Source of the DNA: Acidobacteriota bacterium
Lineage (GTDB): Bacteria; Acidobacteriota; UBA6911; JACQSX01
Reading direction: 5' to 3'
Assembly (NCBI GenBank): GCA_016199665.1
Contig: JACQGG010000081.1
Location: 1 to 19,868 of the forward strand
DNA length: 19,868 nt
The notes under the pieces were generated by a model. It saw nothing but the letters and a program-made list of their open reading frames with translations. It had not been told where the DNA came from and did not search any database. Shown here in pieces: positions 1-7,523 of this stretch. Made by a program: the position numbers and the translations under genes. Position 1 is the stretch's first letter. Every line of letters starts with the position of its first letter.

Positions 1-62
1 CGCGCCTTCATGAAGTGGGTCAGTTCATCCAGTTCAAAGAAGCCGGAGGAGCGAAAGGCCAT
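1..62 (-). CDS. 5' end of an unidentified gene, cut by the window edge
   Basis: A minus-strand ATG at 62 opens a frame that runs off the left edge. It encodes about 20 residues beginning Met-Ala-Phe-Arg-Ser-Ser-Gly-Phe-Phe-Glu-Leu-Asp-Glu-Leu. Most codons end in G or C, as in the neighbouring real genes, and the direction agrees with pckA and the pncB unit. No clear Shine-Dalgarno precedes it. I do not recognise the family from this fragment and assign no function. It could also be a chance reading frame. Sequence to the left of the window would decide. Confidence 0.35.
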   Translation of the reverse strand, partial: MAFRSSGFFELDELTHFMKA

Positions 63-395
63 GGTTGCTGAAAAACCGAGGAGCAGCGTCGGGACGAAGA
101 AAGTCGCAAGTCGCAAGTCGCAGGTCGGAGCCACCGGGGGCGTGTCGCCCGAATCCAAGCCGCAATCGTCAGGGAGCGGGCGGACAATGCGAGTCATCTT
201 CCGGGCGCCGTCACGAAGTAATGGCGGGGTGGCATCTCTGGAAATCCTTTCGAGAGATCGCGGCAAGTATTGGCGGAGGGACACCGTCAGAAGATACCGT
301 GCGGGGTCCCCCTTCCATGGCGATCGCTCCCGAAGTCGGGAACGCTCCGTCACCGGGCGACAGGGACCCGTGCAACCGAATGCTCGGCGCGCGGA
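63..395. other. intergenic region downstream of pckA
   Basis: No convincing gene was seen here; the frames that cross it read as shadows or low-complexity peptide. It holds a short tandem 7-mer (AGTCGCA three times, then GGTCGGA) at 102-129. It also holds a perfect palindrome TCCCGA-AG-TCGGGA at 328-341, and a loose inverted pair GGGTCCC/GGGACCC around 304-310 and 364-370. The palindromes lie just beyond the pckA stop and might help end its transcript, but none has a T-tract. Confidence 0.4.
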
Positions 396-408
396 TCAGG
401 AATCCGCG
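390..408 (-). terminator. stem-loop spanning the pckA stop codon
   Basis: CGCGGAT and ATCCGCG form a perfect 7-bp stem with a 5-nt loop, and the pckA stop codon lies inside it. There is no U-tract on the minus-strand side. It is therefore a weak candidate for an intrinsic terminator and may instead be a 3'-end stabilising hairpin. Confidence 0.25.
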
Positions 409-1955
409 TGCTTGTATTTCTCGAAGTTCTTGGCGAACCGGTCGGCCAGTTCCTTTGCTTTCTGATCGAAAGCTGTTTTGTCCTTCCACGTATTGCGGGG
501 GACCAGAACCTCCGGCGGCACATGAGGGCATTCCCTCGGAATCATCAAGTCGAAAACTGGATCCTTGTCGTAAGCCACCGTCTGCAGGTCTCCGTTGAGG
601 GCGGCGGTGACCATGGCGCGCGTGTAGGGGAGCTTGATGCGCCGGCCTTGCCCGTAGCCTCCACCGGTCCATCCCGTGTTCAGGAGGTAGACGTTGCTCT
701 TGTGTCGCTTGATCCGCTCGCCCAGCATCGCCGCGTAGCGCGACGGATGCAGGGGAAGGAAAGGAGCGCCGAAGCAGGTGGAAAAGGTCGCCTGGGGTTC
801 TGTCACCCCGCGCTCTGTCCCGGCCAGCTTGCTGGTATAACCATTGAGAAAATAAAACATCGCCTGGTCGAAAGAAAGCCTGGAAACCGGCGGGAGGACC
901 CCGGAGGCATCGGCGGCCAGGAAGAGGATCGTGGAGGGGTGACCTGCCATGCCGGGAATGCGGGCGCCGGGAATGAAGTCGACCGGATAGGCCGCCCGCG
1001 TATTCTCCGTATACCTGTCGCTCGCGTAGTCGACCTCGCGCGTTTCCCCATCCACCACTACATTTTCCAGCACCGAACCGAAGCGTATGGCTTCCCAGAT
1101 TTGCGGTTCGTTTTCCCTGGCAAGGCCGATGCACTTGGCGTAGCATCCTCCTTCGAAATTGAACACGCCGTCGTCCGACCAGCCATGCTCGTCGTCTCCA
1201 ATCAAATGGCGCTCCGAATCCGCCGAAAGGGTGGTCTTGCCGGTTCCAGAGAGCCCGAAAAACAGGGCAACGTCGCCCTCCTTGCCCACGTTGGCAGAGC
1301 AGTGCATGGGCATCACTCCTCGCTGCGGCATCAGGAAATTCATCACTGTGAAAATGGATTTCTTCATTTCGCCGGCGTAATGCGTGCCGCCAATCAGCAC
1401 CATCCTGGCCCGCAGGTTCAGGAGGATAAAGGCTTCTGAACGCGTACCGTCGACATCCGGGTCCGCCTGCAGTCCGGGAGCGCAGATCACGGTGAAGTCA
1501 GCCCGGTGGTTTCCCAGCTCCTTCGCTGTGGGGCGGAGAAAGAGCTGATGGACGAAAAGATTCTGCCAAGGAAATTCGTTGATGAACCGCACTGCCAGGC
1601 GATAATTCGGATCGGCGCCGGCAAACCCGTCAAAGACAAAAACCGCGCGCTTCTCCAGATAGGTGAGGACCTTTCCCAGCAGTCTCTCAAAAACTTCCGG
1701 CGGGGCCGGCCGATTGACCTCTCCCCACCAGATGTCGTTTCGCGTCGTTTCCTCTTCGACGATGAACTTGTCCTTGGGAGATCGTCCCGTGTACTTGCCG
1801 GTCAGGACGCTGATGGCCCCGCGCCGGGAGAGGACGCCCTGATTGTGGCGCAGCGATTCCTCAATCAGGGTGGGCACGGACAGGTTGTAGAAAACTTTCT
1901 TGAACCTCGTCAGGTCGGTGAGCGACGAGAGGTTTGCCACGGTATCTCTGCTCAT
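396..1955 (-). CDS. pckA: phosphoenolpyruvate carboxykinase (ATP)
   Basis: Catalyses oxaloacetate + ATP to phosphoenolpyruvate + CO2 + ADP, the committing step of gluconeogenesis from TCA intermediates, in the cytosol. The 519-residue protein is near the usual length for the ATP-dependent family. The kinase-1a P-loop GLSGTGKTTL lies at about 234-243 (Lys240). The metal-binding kinase-2 region IGDDEHGWSDDG is at about 252-263, and the PEPCK-specific GGCYAKCI follows at 269-276. The early oxaloacetate-binding stretch TGRSPKDKF is at about 56-64, and YTENTRAAYP is at about 315-324. The ATP-specific P-loop and overall length argue against the GTP-type enzyme. It sits 165 bp downstream of pncB on the same strand, with a hairpin between, so it is probably transcribed separately. 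The ATG at 1955 gives the expected N-terminus. Confidence 0.97.
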   Translation of the reverse strand: MSRDTVANLSSLTDLTRFKKVFYNLSVPTLIEESLRHNQGVLSRRGAISVLTGKYTGRSPKDKFIVEEETTRNDIWWGEVNRPAPPEVFERLLGKVLTYLEKRAVFVFDGFAGADPNYRLAVRFINEFPWQNLFVHQLFLRPTAKELGNHRADFTVICAPGLQADPDVDGTRSEAFILLNLRARMVLIGGTHYAGEMKKSIFTVMNFLMPQRGVMPMHCSANVGKEGDVALFFGLSGTGKTTLSADSERHLIGDDEHGWSDDGVFNFEGGCYAKCIGLARENEPQIWEAIRFGSVLENVVVDGETREVDYASDRYTENTRAAYPVDFIPGARIPGMAGHPSTILFLAADASGVLPPVSRLSFDQAMFYFLNGYTSKLAGTERGVTEPQATFSTCFGAPFLPLHPSRYAAMLGERIKRHKSNVYLLNTGWTGGGYGQGRRIKLPYTRAMVTAALNGDLQTVAYDKDPVFDLMIPRECPHVPPEVLVPRNTWKDKTAFDQKAKELADRFAKNFEKYKHADS

Positions 1956-2013
1956 TGAATAACCTCAGTTTTCGACCCTCCCTGTTTTGGCTTACCCAGC
2001 CATAACAAGACCC

Positions 2014-2029
2014 AATGTTCTCACACATT
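2014..2029. promoter_or_regulatory. small inverted repeat upstream of pckA
   Basis: AATGT-TCTCAC-ACATT is an interrupted palindrome with 5-bp arms about 60 bp upstream of the pckA start. Its size and position would suit a dimeric regulator. No factor is recognised, and arms this short can arise by chance. A convincing sigma-70 promoter was not found in the same gap. Confidence 0.2.
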
Positions 2030-2091
2030 CGACTCAAAAACTTCTGCTTTTTCGCGCGAATAGTCAAGGAATCACGCCGGACCGCTCGCCC

Positions 2092-2117
2092 GCATTTCTC
2101 ACAAACGTGTAAAATGC
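2092..2117 (-). terminator. stem-loop directly after pncB
   Basis: GCATTT/AAATGC arms, extended by one wobble pair and, after a mismatch, an inner CAC/GTG with a four-base loop, lie 3 bp beyond the pncB stop. No U-run follows. The position suggests the 3' end of the walJ-purB-pncB transcript, but intrinsic termination is not proven. Confidence 0.3.
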
Positions 2118-2120
2118 AGG

Positions 2121-3515
2121 CTACGCCAGCCGGTCGCGGAACTGGCTGAATTCGTCCCGTAAACGCGGGCTGAACTCGACAGGGTAACTTTCCGGATTCT
2201 GTAGCCGCGTGACCCCTTCGGGGAGGCGCGCCATCTGGCGGCGCGTGTACTCCTGAATCTGCTTGAGCGCAGGCAGAGTGGATAGCTGCCGTCCGCCGGC
2301 GATCACTTGCTGCAGCAGTGTTTCTGCCGGCGCCGGTTCCGTGTCGATGATAATCCGGTCAGCAACATAGCGGTCGTTTTTCATGAAGCGAACCACCTGT
2401 TTTGAAAAGGGATAGGTCGCTTTGTCAGTGCTCACTTTCATGGTGGGAATCCGCTTGCCGGAGGCGATTCGCTCGGCAAGTTTGTAGACAAGATTGACGC
2501 TGGGCGCATCAGAGGAAATAACGAGGTCGGTGCCGACCCCGAAACTGTCGACCGGAAGTCCCAAGCGCGCAATTTCCTGAATCTTCTCCTCGTTTAAATC
2601 CCCGCTGGCGACGATGCGCGTCTCGACGTGTCCGGCCTCGTCCAGGATACGGCGCACCTGCGGTACCAGTTCGCAGAGGTCTCCGCTGTCCAGCCGCACT
2701 CCCGGAATCCTGGCCTTGATTTGCGCCACCAACTGCGCTGCCTGGATCGTGTCGTATGTGTCCAGCAGCATGATGGTGTGTTCGGGAAATATTTCGCGAA
2801 AAGACCGGAAGGCGTCTGCCTCCGAATCAAACTGCATCACCCAGGAATGGGCCATGGTGCCCAAAACCGGTATGCCCCATTGCTGCCCCGCCAGCACATT
2901 GGAGGTTCCCAGACAACCGCCAATGAAGGAGGCGCGCGCGGCCAGCAACCCCGCTTGAGGTCCATGAGCGCGCCGCGTGCCGAAATCGATCACCTCTCGC
3001 GATCCGGCAGCCAGCGTCAGGCGCGCTGCCTTGCTGGCGACCATGGTCTGGTAGCTCAGGATGGAAAGGAGGAAGGTCTCCAGAAGCTGTGCATCCGGAG
3101 CGGGCGCTTTCACGCGCAGAATTGGCTCCTGCGGAAAAAACGGCGTCCCTTCAGGCATCGCCCAGATATCCCCGCGAAACTCGAATTTTCCCAGATAGTC
3201 GAAGAAGGAATCGCCGGCGCCCGAGAACACCGGCAGGCCCCGCAGGTATTCAAGCTGGTCTTCCGCGAAGCGCACTCTTTGAAGGTATTCGACCGCCTGC
3301 TCCAGTCCTGCGGCAATCAGGAAAGAGCGATGCGGCGGCAGCCGGCGGCAGAAAATTTCGAAAGTGGAATCTTCCACGATGCCGTGCTTCAGATAGGCGG
3401 CCGCCATCGTCAACTCATACAGATCGATCAGCAGTCCCAGGTTGGAGGGGGTCAGGAAACCGCTGGGAGTGCCGCCGCCACGACGCGTAGACGCTAAGGA
3501 ACTGCTCGCTGCCAT
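2121..3515 (-). CDS. pncB: nicotinate phosphoribosyltransferase
   Basis: Joins nicotinate to PRPP, with ATP hydrolysis, to give nicotinate mononucleotide. This is the entry step of the Preiss-Handler NAD salvage pathway, in the cytosol. The 464-residue protein carries the family hallmarks in order: LIDLYELTMAAAYL near 29-42, DFGTRRAHGP at about 177-186, GTSNVLAG at about 203-210, GTMAHSWVM at about 219-227 (His223 is the expected phosphorylated histidine), LDTYDT at about 251-256, RLDSGDL at about 274-280, and FGVGTDL at about 325-331. The ATG at 3515 follows GGAAAAG at a short spacing. The first about 20 residues are Ser/Gly-rich and poorly family-like, so a slightly later start is possible. 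It lies 27 bp after purB, so both are probably on one transcript. Confidence 0.95.
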   Translation of the reverse strand: MAASSSLASTRRGGGTPSGFLTPSNLGLLIDLYELTMAAAYLKHGIVEDSTFEIFCRRLPPHRSFLIAAGLEQAVEYLQRVRFAEDQLEYLRGLPVFSGAGDSFFDYLGKFEFRGDIWAMPEGTPFFPQEPILRVKAPAPDAQLLETFLLSILSYQTMVASKAARLTLAAGSREVIDFGTRRAHGPQAGLLAARASFIGGCLGTSNVLAGQQWGIPVLGTMAHSWVMQFDSEADAFRSFREIFPEHTIMLLDTYDTIQAAQLVAQIKARIPGVRLDSGDLCELVPQVRRILDEAGHVETRIVASGDLNEEKIQEIARLGLPVDSFGVGTDLVISSDAPSVNLVYKLAERIASGKRIPTMKVSTDKATYPFSKQVVRFMKNDRYVADRIIIDTEPAPAETLLQQVIAGGRQLSTLPALKQIQEYTRRQMARLPEGVTRLQNPESYPVEFSPRLRDEFSQFRDRLA

Positions 3516-3542
3516 ATCTTTTCCGCGCGCTTCTCCATGCGC

Positions 3543-4838
3543 TCAGGACCCGAACACCCGTTTAAAGATACGGTCCACGTGGCGGAAATAGTGATCCAAA
3601 TCGAAGAGTTGATCCACCTCGGCGGGTCTCAGGCAGGCGGAAATATCGGGATCTTGCTTGACCAGTTCTCGAAAATCAAGACGTTCGTCCCAGGCTTTCA
3701 GAGCATTGCGCTGCACCCAGCTATACGCCTCTTCCCGCCGGGCTCCCCTCCGCGCCAGTTCCAGGAGCAGTTGACCCGAGTAGATGCCCCCGCGCGTCAA
3801 CTTCAGGTTTTCCATCATTCTCACCTCGTTGACCGTCAGGTCCGACAAGACTCGGTTGAGCTGGCGGGTCAGGAAGAGCGCCAGCATTGTAGCGTCCGGA
3901 AAGATCACCCGCTCCGCCGAGGAGTGCGAAATATCCCGTTCATGCCACAAAGGAATATTCTCCAGCGCGGTGATCAGAAAGCCACGCAGGACCCGGCTTA
4001 AACCGCTGATCTGCTCGCAGTTGACCGGATTGCGCTTATGGGGCATCGCGGAAGAGCCTTTCTGCTTCTCGCCGAACGGCTCCTGCACCTCTCCCACTTC
4101 GGTGCGCTGCAGGTGCCGGATTTCCACGGCGATCTTGTCGTAAGTCGAGCCGAGGATCGCCAGACTTGCAAGAAATTCCGCGTGCCGGTCCCGCTGCAGC
4201 GTTTGTGTGCTCACTTCGGCAAAGCCGATCCCCAGCCGCCTGCAGACATTCTCTTCCAACTCCGGGTCCAGATGCGCGAATGTTCCCACCGCGCCGGAAA
4301 GCTTTCCGCAGCAGACGGCTGCGGTTGCGGCGTCAAAGCGCCGCAGGCTGCGCCCCATCTCCGCATACCAGAGCGCGAACTTTAGACCCAGTGTGGTCGG
4401 TTCCGCATGAACGCCGTGGGTGCGGCCGATGATCGGCGTCCGCTGATAGCGGCGGGCCTGCGAGCGGAGCGTTTCCATGAGAATCCCCATCTCCCGTCGA
4501 ATCAGGGCCGCCGCATCCCTAAACTGCAGCGCCTGGGCCGTGTCCACGACGTCAGTCGAAGTGAGGCCCAGATGTACGTAGCGCGAGGCGTCTCCCAGGT
4601 GCTCGGCCACTGAGGTCAGGAAAGCGATTACATCGTGCCGGACCTCCTCTTCAATCTCATGAATCCTCGCCGCCGAAAAGCGCGCCTTCTGTTTGATTTT
4701 CGCAAGCGCCTGTGACGGGATCTCTCCCCGGGTCGCGAGTTCCTCACACACGGCGATTTCCACATTCAGCCACATCTGGAACTTGTTTTCCTCGGACCAA
4801 ATCCGCTCCATTTCGGGAAGCGAGTAGCGTGAGATCAT
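3543..4838 (-). CDS. purB: adenylosuccinate lyase
   Basis: Cleaves fumarate from SAICAR and from adenylosuccinate, serving two steps of purine nucleotide synthesis. It belongs to the fumarase/aspartase superfamily and normally acts as a homotetramer. The 431-residue length is standard. Visible motifs are RHDVIAFL at about 67-74 (active-site His68), TSTDVVDT at about 93-100, GRTHGVHAEP at about 138-147 (catalytic His141 region), and the superfamily signature GSSAMPHKRNP at about 261-271 with the catalytic serine. The start overlaps the stop of the upstream metallo-hydrolase by one base (TGATG), which implies translational coupling. pncB follows after 27 bp. Confidence 0.97.
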   Translation of the reverse strand: MISRYSLPEMERIWSEENKFQMWLNVEIAVCEELATRGEIPSQALAKIKQKARFSAARIHEIEEEVRHDVIAFLTSVAEHLGDASRYVHLGLTSTDVVDTAQALQFRDAAALIRREMGILMETLRSQARRYQRTPIIGRTHGVHAEPTTLGLKFALWYAEMGRSLRRFDAATAAVCCGKLSGAVGTFAHLDPELEENVCRRLGIGFAEVSTQTLQRDRHAEFLASLAILGSTYDKIAVEIRHLQRTEVGEVQEPFGEKQKGSSAMPHKRNPVNCEQISGLSRVLRGFLITALENIPLWHERDISHSSAERVIFPDATMLALFLTRQLNRVLSDLTVNEVRMMENLKLTRGGIYSGQLLLELARRGARREEAYSWVQRNALKAWDERLDFRELVKQDPDISACLRPAEVDQLFDLDHYFRHVDRIFKRVFGS

Positions 4839-5623
4839 CAGAAATAGAGAGATTCTGCGGGCTGGTCCTGGAAGGCCATGCGGAGCCGGGAGCCGAACAG
4901 AGACCGCCCGGACCGCGCGCGCAGCGCCTGTTCGGCGGTGAGACGCGCGATATCAGGGTGGTTATTGACCTGGCTCAGATGCGCCAGCACAATGTATTCG
5001 GCGTGTCCGTCATAACGATGGGTCAGGAATTCCGCCGTGGCCGCGTTGGAAAGGTGTCCCTGAGCGCTCATGACGCGCTGCTTGATCCCCCAGGGATAGG
5101 GGCCGACTCGAAGCATCTCGACATCATGGTTGGATTCCACAATCAGGCAATGAGCTCCGCGAAGCTGTTCGCAAACAGCCCCGGTCAGCTCCCCCAGATC
5201 GGTGACCAGCGCGATCTTGACGCCCTCCACAATTACAATGAACGCCACCGGTTCGGCCGCGTCGTGGGGCACTGCCACGGGAACGACCACAAAGTCCCGG
5301 AAGTGAACTGGCTGGCCCGCCTGCAGGGTCTCCACAGACTCCGGGCCCTTCCTCAGCCTGGCGGCGTGGGATGTTCCGGGGGTCATGAAAACCGGGAGAG
5401 GGAACTCCTTGCAGAACTGGCGCAGACCCGATATGTGATCGGTATGTTCGTGGGAGATAAAAACAGCGCCCAGGGACTGGGGTACAACGCACACCCGGCT
5501 GAGTCGCCGGAGAAGTTCTTTCTTGCTGAAGCCGATATCAAACAGCAGGCGGGTGCGCGAGGTGGAAACGAGAGCGGCATTACCGGCGCTACCGCTTCCC
5601 AGAATGTCTACAACAACGGCCAT
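4838..5623 (-). CDS. walJ: metallo-beta-lactamase-fold hydrolase, WalJ/YycJ type
   Basis: A 261-residue protein of the MBL-fold phosphoesterase/nuclease superfamily. It starts with the LGSGSAGNA motif (about 8-16) typical of YycJ/WalJ. The metal-binding SHEHTDH is at about 57-63 (His58, His60, Asp62, His63). Later ligand motifs are LVTDLGEL near 180-187, ESNHDVEM with a His, and LAHLSQVNNHP towards the C-terminus. WalJ homologues are linked to DNA exonuclease activity and cell-wall/replication coordination in Firmicutes. Here no walRK genes are present, so the role is inferred only from the fold. It is the first gene of the leftward unit with purB and pncB. The ATG at 5623 has a GAGG about 10 nt upstream. 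It could equally be named simply an MBL-fold hydrolase. Confidence 0.85.
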   Translation of the reverse strand: MAVVVDILGSGSAGNAALVSTSRTRLLFDIGFSKKELLRRLSRVCVVPQSLGAVFISHEHTDHISGLRQFCKEFPLPVFMTPGTSHAARLRKGPESVETLQAGQPVHFRDFVVVPVAVPHDAAEPVAFIVIVEGVKIALVTDLGELTGAVCEQLRGAHCLIVESNHDVEMLRVGPYPWGIKQRVMSAQGHLSNAATAEFLTHRYDGHAEYIVLAHLSQVNNHPDIARLTAEQALRARSGRSLFGSRLRMAFQDQPAESLYF

Positions 5624-5936
5624 CGGCCCGAGACCTCGCGTGTTGCTGGGCGCCCAAGAGTGAGGCGAGTTCTCTGTGACAAGCCGCGGGGGATCGACAG
5701 CGCACCGCAGTCGACGCGCGCCAGCCTCCTCACCTCCTCAACGCATAAACTGATAGCACAAAAACGATGAAGTATGAAGAAGGAAGTGGGGGACGGAAGG
5801 CGGAGGATCGCTCCCCGGCTGCTGCTGCGCGTGTGCGAGGAATCGGATCGGGTCGAAAGGCGAGGGGCGCCTTCCGCCTTCTGCTGCTTTCTGCCTTCCG
5901 CGCTGCCCCCACTCACCGCCTTCCGCTATACTCCTC
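5624..5936. other. divergent intergenic region between walJ and rlmN
   Basis: No supported gene. The region should carry the leftward promoter of the walJ-purB-pncB unit, but no strong -35/-10 pair stood out. Its centre is a purine-rich to pyrimidine-rich segment that forms a long imperfect inverted repeat (listed separately). Small frames across it read as low-complexity Arg/Ser/Pro peptides and were not called. Confidence 0.5.
5785..5913. repeat. long imperfect inverted repeat
   Basis: AGTGGGGG (5785-5792) followed by GGAAGGC (5795-5801) is matched on the other side by GCCTTCC (5893-5899) and CCCCCACT (5906-5913). This gives two stem blocks of 8 and 7 bp with an asymmetric bulge, closing about 91 bp. 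The interior also holds additional CCTTCCGCC-type words. It may be a decayed repeat element or a structured leader. Confidence 0.45.
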
Positions 5937-6016
5937 AGTGTCCCCATTCATAATTACGCGAAATCGACGCCGTCGCGCTTGCCACAAACGTTAGTGTAAT
6001 AATGAACGGGGACACT
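5937..6016. mobile_element. 80-bp element with terminal inverted repeats (MITE/REP-like)
   Basis: The ends read inward as AGTGTCCCC-A-TTCAT-A-ATTAC (from 5937) and, on the complementary strand from 6016, AGTGTCCCC-G-TTCAT-T-ATTAC. That is 19 identities in 21 positions. The spacer is about 38 bp and encodes nothing. I see no clear target-site duplication. The size and clean termini resemble a miniature inverted-repeat element or a REP-type palindrome. The AGTGTCCCC terminus recalls ends I associate with RAYT-mobilised repeats, but that link is inference. It ends 4 bp before the rlmN start codon. Confidence 0.5.
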
Positions 6017-6020
6017 AAGT

Positions 6021-7058
6021 GTGACGACACCGAAACGAACCAACCTGATCGGACTAAGCGAAGCGGAGCTGATGGAGCTTGTCCAAGAGATGGGAGAGCC
6101 CGGCTACCGCGGCCGCCAGATCTATCACTCCATTTATGCCAGGAAGATCCTTGAATTTTCGCGCATGAGCGACTTGTCGGCTTCGCTTCAGCGAGAGCTG
6201 GCCGGGAAGTTTTGCCTCGCTCTTCCCTCCCTTTGCTCGCAGCGGCGGTCGGCCGACGGCGCCGTCAAGATGCTGCTTTCTTTGGAGGATGGACAGAAAA
6301 TCGAATGTGTCTATATTCCAGAGGCACGCCGCGACACACTGTGCATCTCCAGCCAGGTGGGATGCGCCGTGGGATGCACCTTTTGTGCGACCGGGACGAT
6401 GGGGCTGCGGCGCAATTTGACGGCGGCAGAAATCGTGGGCCAGCCCCTTTTTGCGGCTGCCTCCGGAATGGTGCCACGCCCTGCCTTCAACATTGTGATG
6501 ATGGGAATGGGTGAGCCGCTGCACAACTTTGATGCGGTGATGAAGGCAGTGCGGCTTCTGTCTGATCCGGCGGGCATGGCGATCTCGCATCGCAAGATCA
6601 CGGTTTCCACCAGCGGAGTGGTTTCGGGCGTGAGAAAGTTGGCGCGCCAGCCAGTGGTCCCGAATCTGGCTGTTTCGCTCAACGCGTCCGACGACCGAAC
6701 GCGCTCCGAGCTTATGCCCCTCAATCGGAAATGGAAAATTGAGGCACTGCTGGATGCTTGCCGGGAATTTCCGCTGGATTCACGACGCCGCATCACCTTC
6801 GAGTACGTTCTGCTCGGAGGGGTCAATGATTCTCCGGAAGATGCCCGGCGGCTGGCGCGGCTGCTGCGGGGACTGCCTGCAAAAATCAACTTGATCGCTT
6901 GGAACTTCAATCCGGATCTGGGGTTTGTAGTTCCGGAGCCGGGGCGCGTGCAGCGCTTCAAAGAGATCCTGCAGGAGAAGGGTTTTTCCACTTTTCTTCG
7001 CAAGCCGCGCGGCGCGGACATCTACGCCGCCTGTGGGCAGCTGGCCCTGCAGAGGTAG
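6021..7058 (+). CDS. rlmN: dual-specificity 23S rRNA (A2503)/tRNA (A37) C2-methyltransferase
   Basis: Radical-SAM enzyme that methylates C2 of A2503 in 23S rRNA, and A37 in some tRNAs, affecting peptidyl-transferase fidelity. The 345-residue protein has the Fe-S motif GCAVGCTFC at about 114-122 (Cys115, Cys119, Cys122). Cys108 in LCISSQVGC matches the resolving cysteine. The C-terminal RGADIYAACGQL supplies the methylated catalytic Cys338. The GEPLHN and SLNASDD stretches also fit RlmN rather than Cfr. The GTG at 6021 was chosen because the following residues (NLIGLSEAELMELVQEMGEPG) form the expected N-terminal accessory domain. GGGGAC lies 7 nt upstream, inside the right terminus of the inverted-repeat element. 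It is monocistronic in this window. Confidence 0.95.
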   Translation: MTTPKRTNLIGLSEAELMELVQEMGEPGYRGRQIYHSIYARKILEFSRMSDLSASLQRELAGKFCLALPSLCSQRRSADGAVKMLLSLEDGQKIECVYIPEARRDTLCISSQVGCAVGCTFCATGTMGLRRNLTAAEIVGQPLFAAASGMVPRPAFNIVMMGMGEPLHNFDAVMKAVRLLSDPAGMAISHRKITVSTSGVVSGVRKLARQPVVPNLAVSLNASDDRTRSELMPLNRKWKIEALLDACREFPLDSRRRITFEYVLLGGVNDSPEDARRLARLLRGLPAKINLIAWNFNPDLGFVVPEPGRVQRFKEILQEKGFSTFLRKPRGADIYAACGQLALQR

Positions 7059-7059
7059 T

Positions 7060-7440
7060 CTCCAGGTGAAAATGGGAGAGCATCAAGTCGCGGTGCGGAG
7101 CGAGCGCAAACTTGAAGATATTGGTGGTGACGTAATCTCGGGAGTCGTCGTTTACGGGGCGCCATCCATCCGTCCGATCGTAACGGAGGACCGAGCTGTA
7201 GGCAAAGCGCGGCGTCCCGCCGCTTGAGACGAGCGTACTGGCATAAGCGGCGTAGTCTCCGAAATCTCCTTCGGTGGTCCAGTTCAAGCGAGGCAGCTCA
7301 AACAGCGTGGTGTAGTCGTTGAATGCGTTAAAAGAATTAGAATTGACCGGCTCGAGAAGCCTGGCGAGCAATAGTTCGCCCCCGCGCGCCAAGGTCCGTC
7401 CCCTCAGTTTCGCGGACGTCTGCGCGAGAAACAGGTGCAT
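7060..7440 (-). pseudogene. remnant of an outer-membrane receptor-like gene
   Basis: On the minus strand about 127 residues read as plausible protein and then break off exactly where rlmN ends on the other strand. The best part, about 7060-7359, is rich in alternating aromatic and polar residues and asparagine turns (for example NDYTTLFELPRLNW, DFGDYAAYAS, RYDRTDGWRPVNDDSRDY). This is like the barrel strands and loops of TonB-dependent receptors. No signal peptide, plug domain or C-terminal barrel end is present. I infer an internal fragment left by deletion. The family call is tentative. The opposite strand shows nothing better. Confidence 0.4.
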
Positions 7441-7504
7441 GGAGCTGTTGCTTGGGTCCGCAAGGCTGGATTTTTTGCGTAAAAGTTGCAAATGGTTCAA
7501 GAAT

Positions 7505-7523
7505 AGACTAGTCTTCAACTAGT
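7505..7523. promoter_or_regulatory. paired palindromic boxes, probable toxin-antitoxin operator
   Basis: Two ACTAGT hexamers (7507-7512 and 7518-7523) are separated by CTTCA. The left one extends to a 10-bp perfect palindrome AGACTAGTCT. The second touches the antitoxin ATG at 7524. Phd-type antitoxins bind short palindromes at their own promoter, with the toxin acting as co-repressor, so this is the likely autoregulatory site. There is no Shine-Dalgarno between the boxes and the ATG. Confidence 0.55.

Noticed and set aside
211..1146. Long minus-strand frame of 311 codons overlapping pckA
   Set aside because: It is a different register of the unmistakable pckA coding sequence, and its translation is Arg/Gly/Pro-rich without family features.
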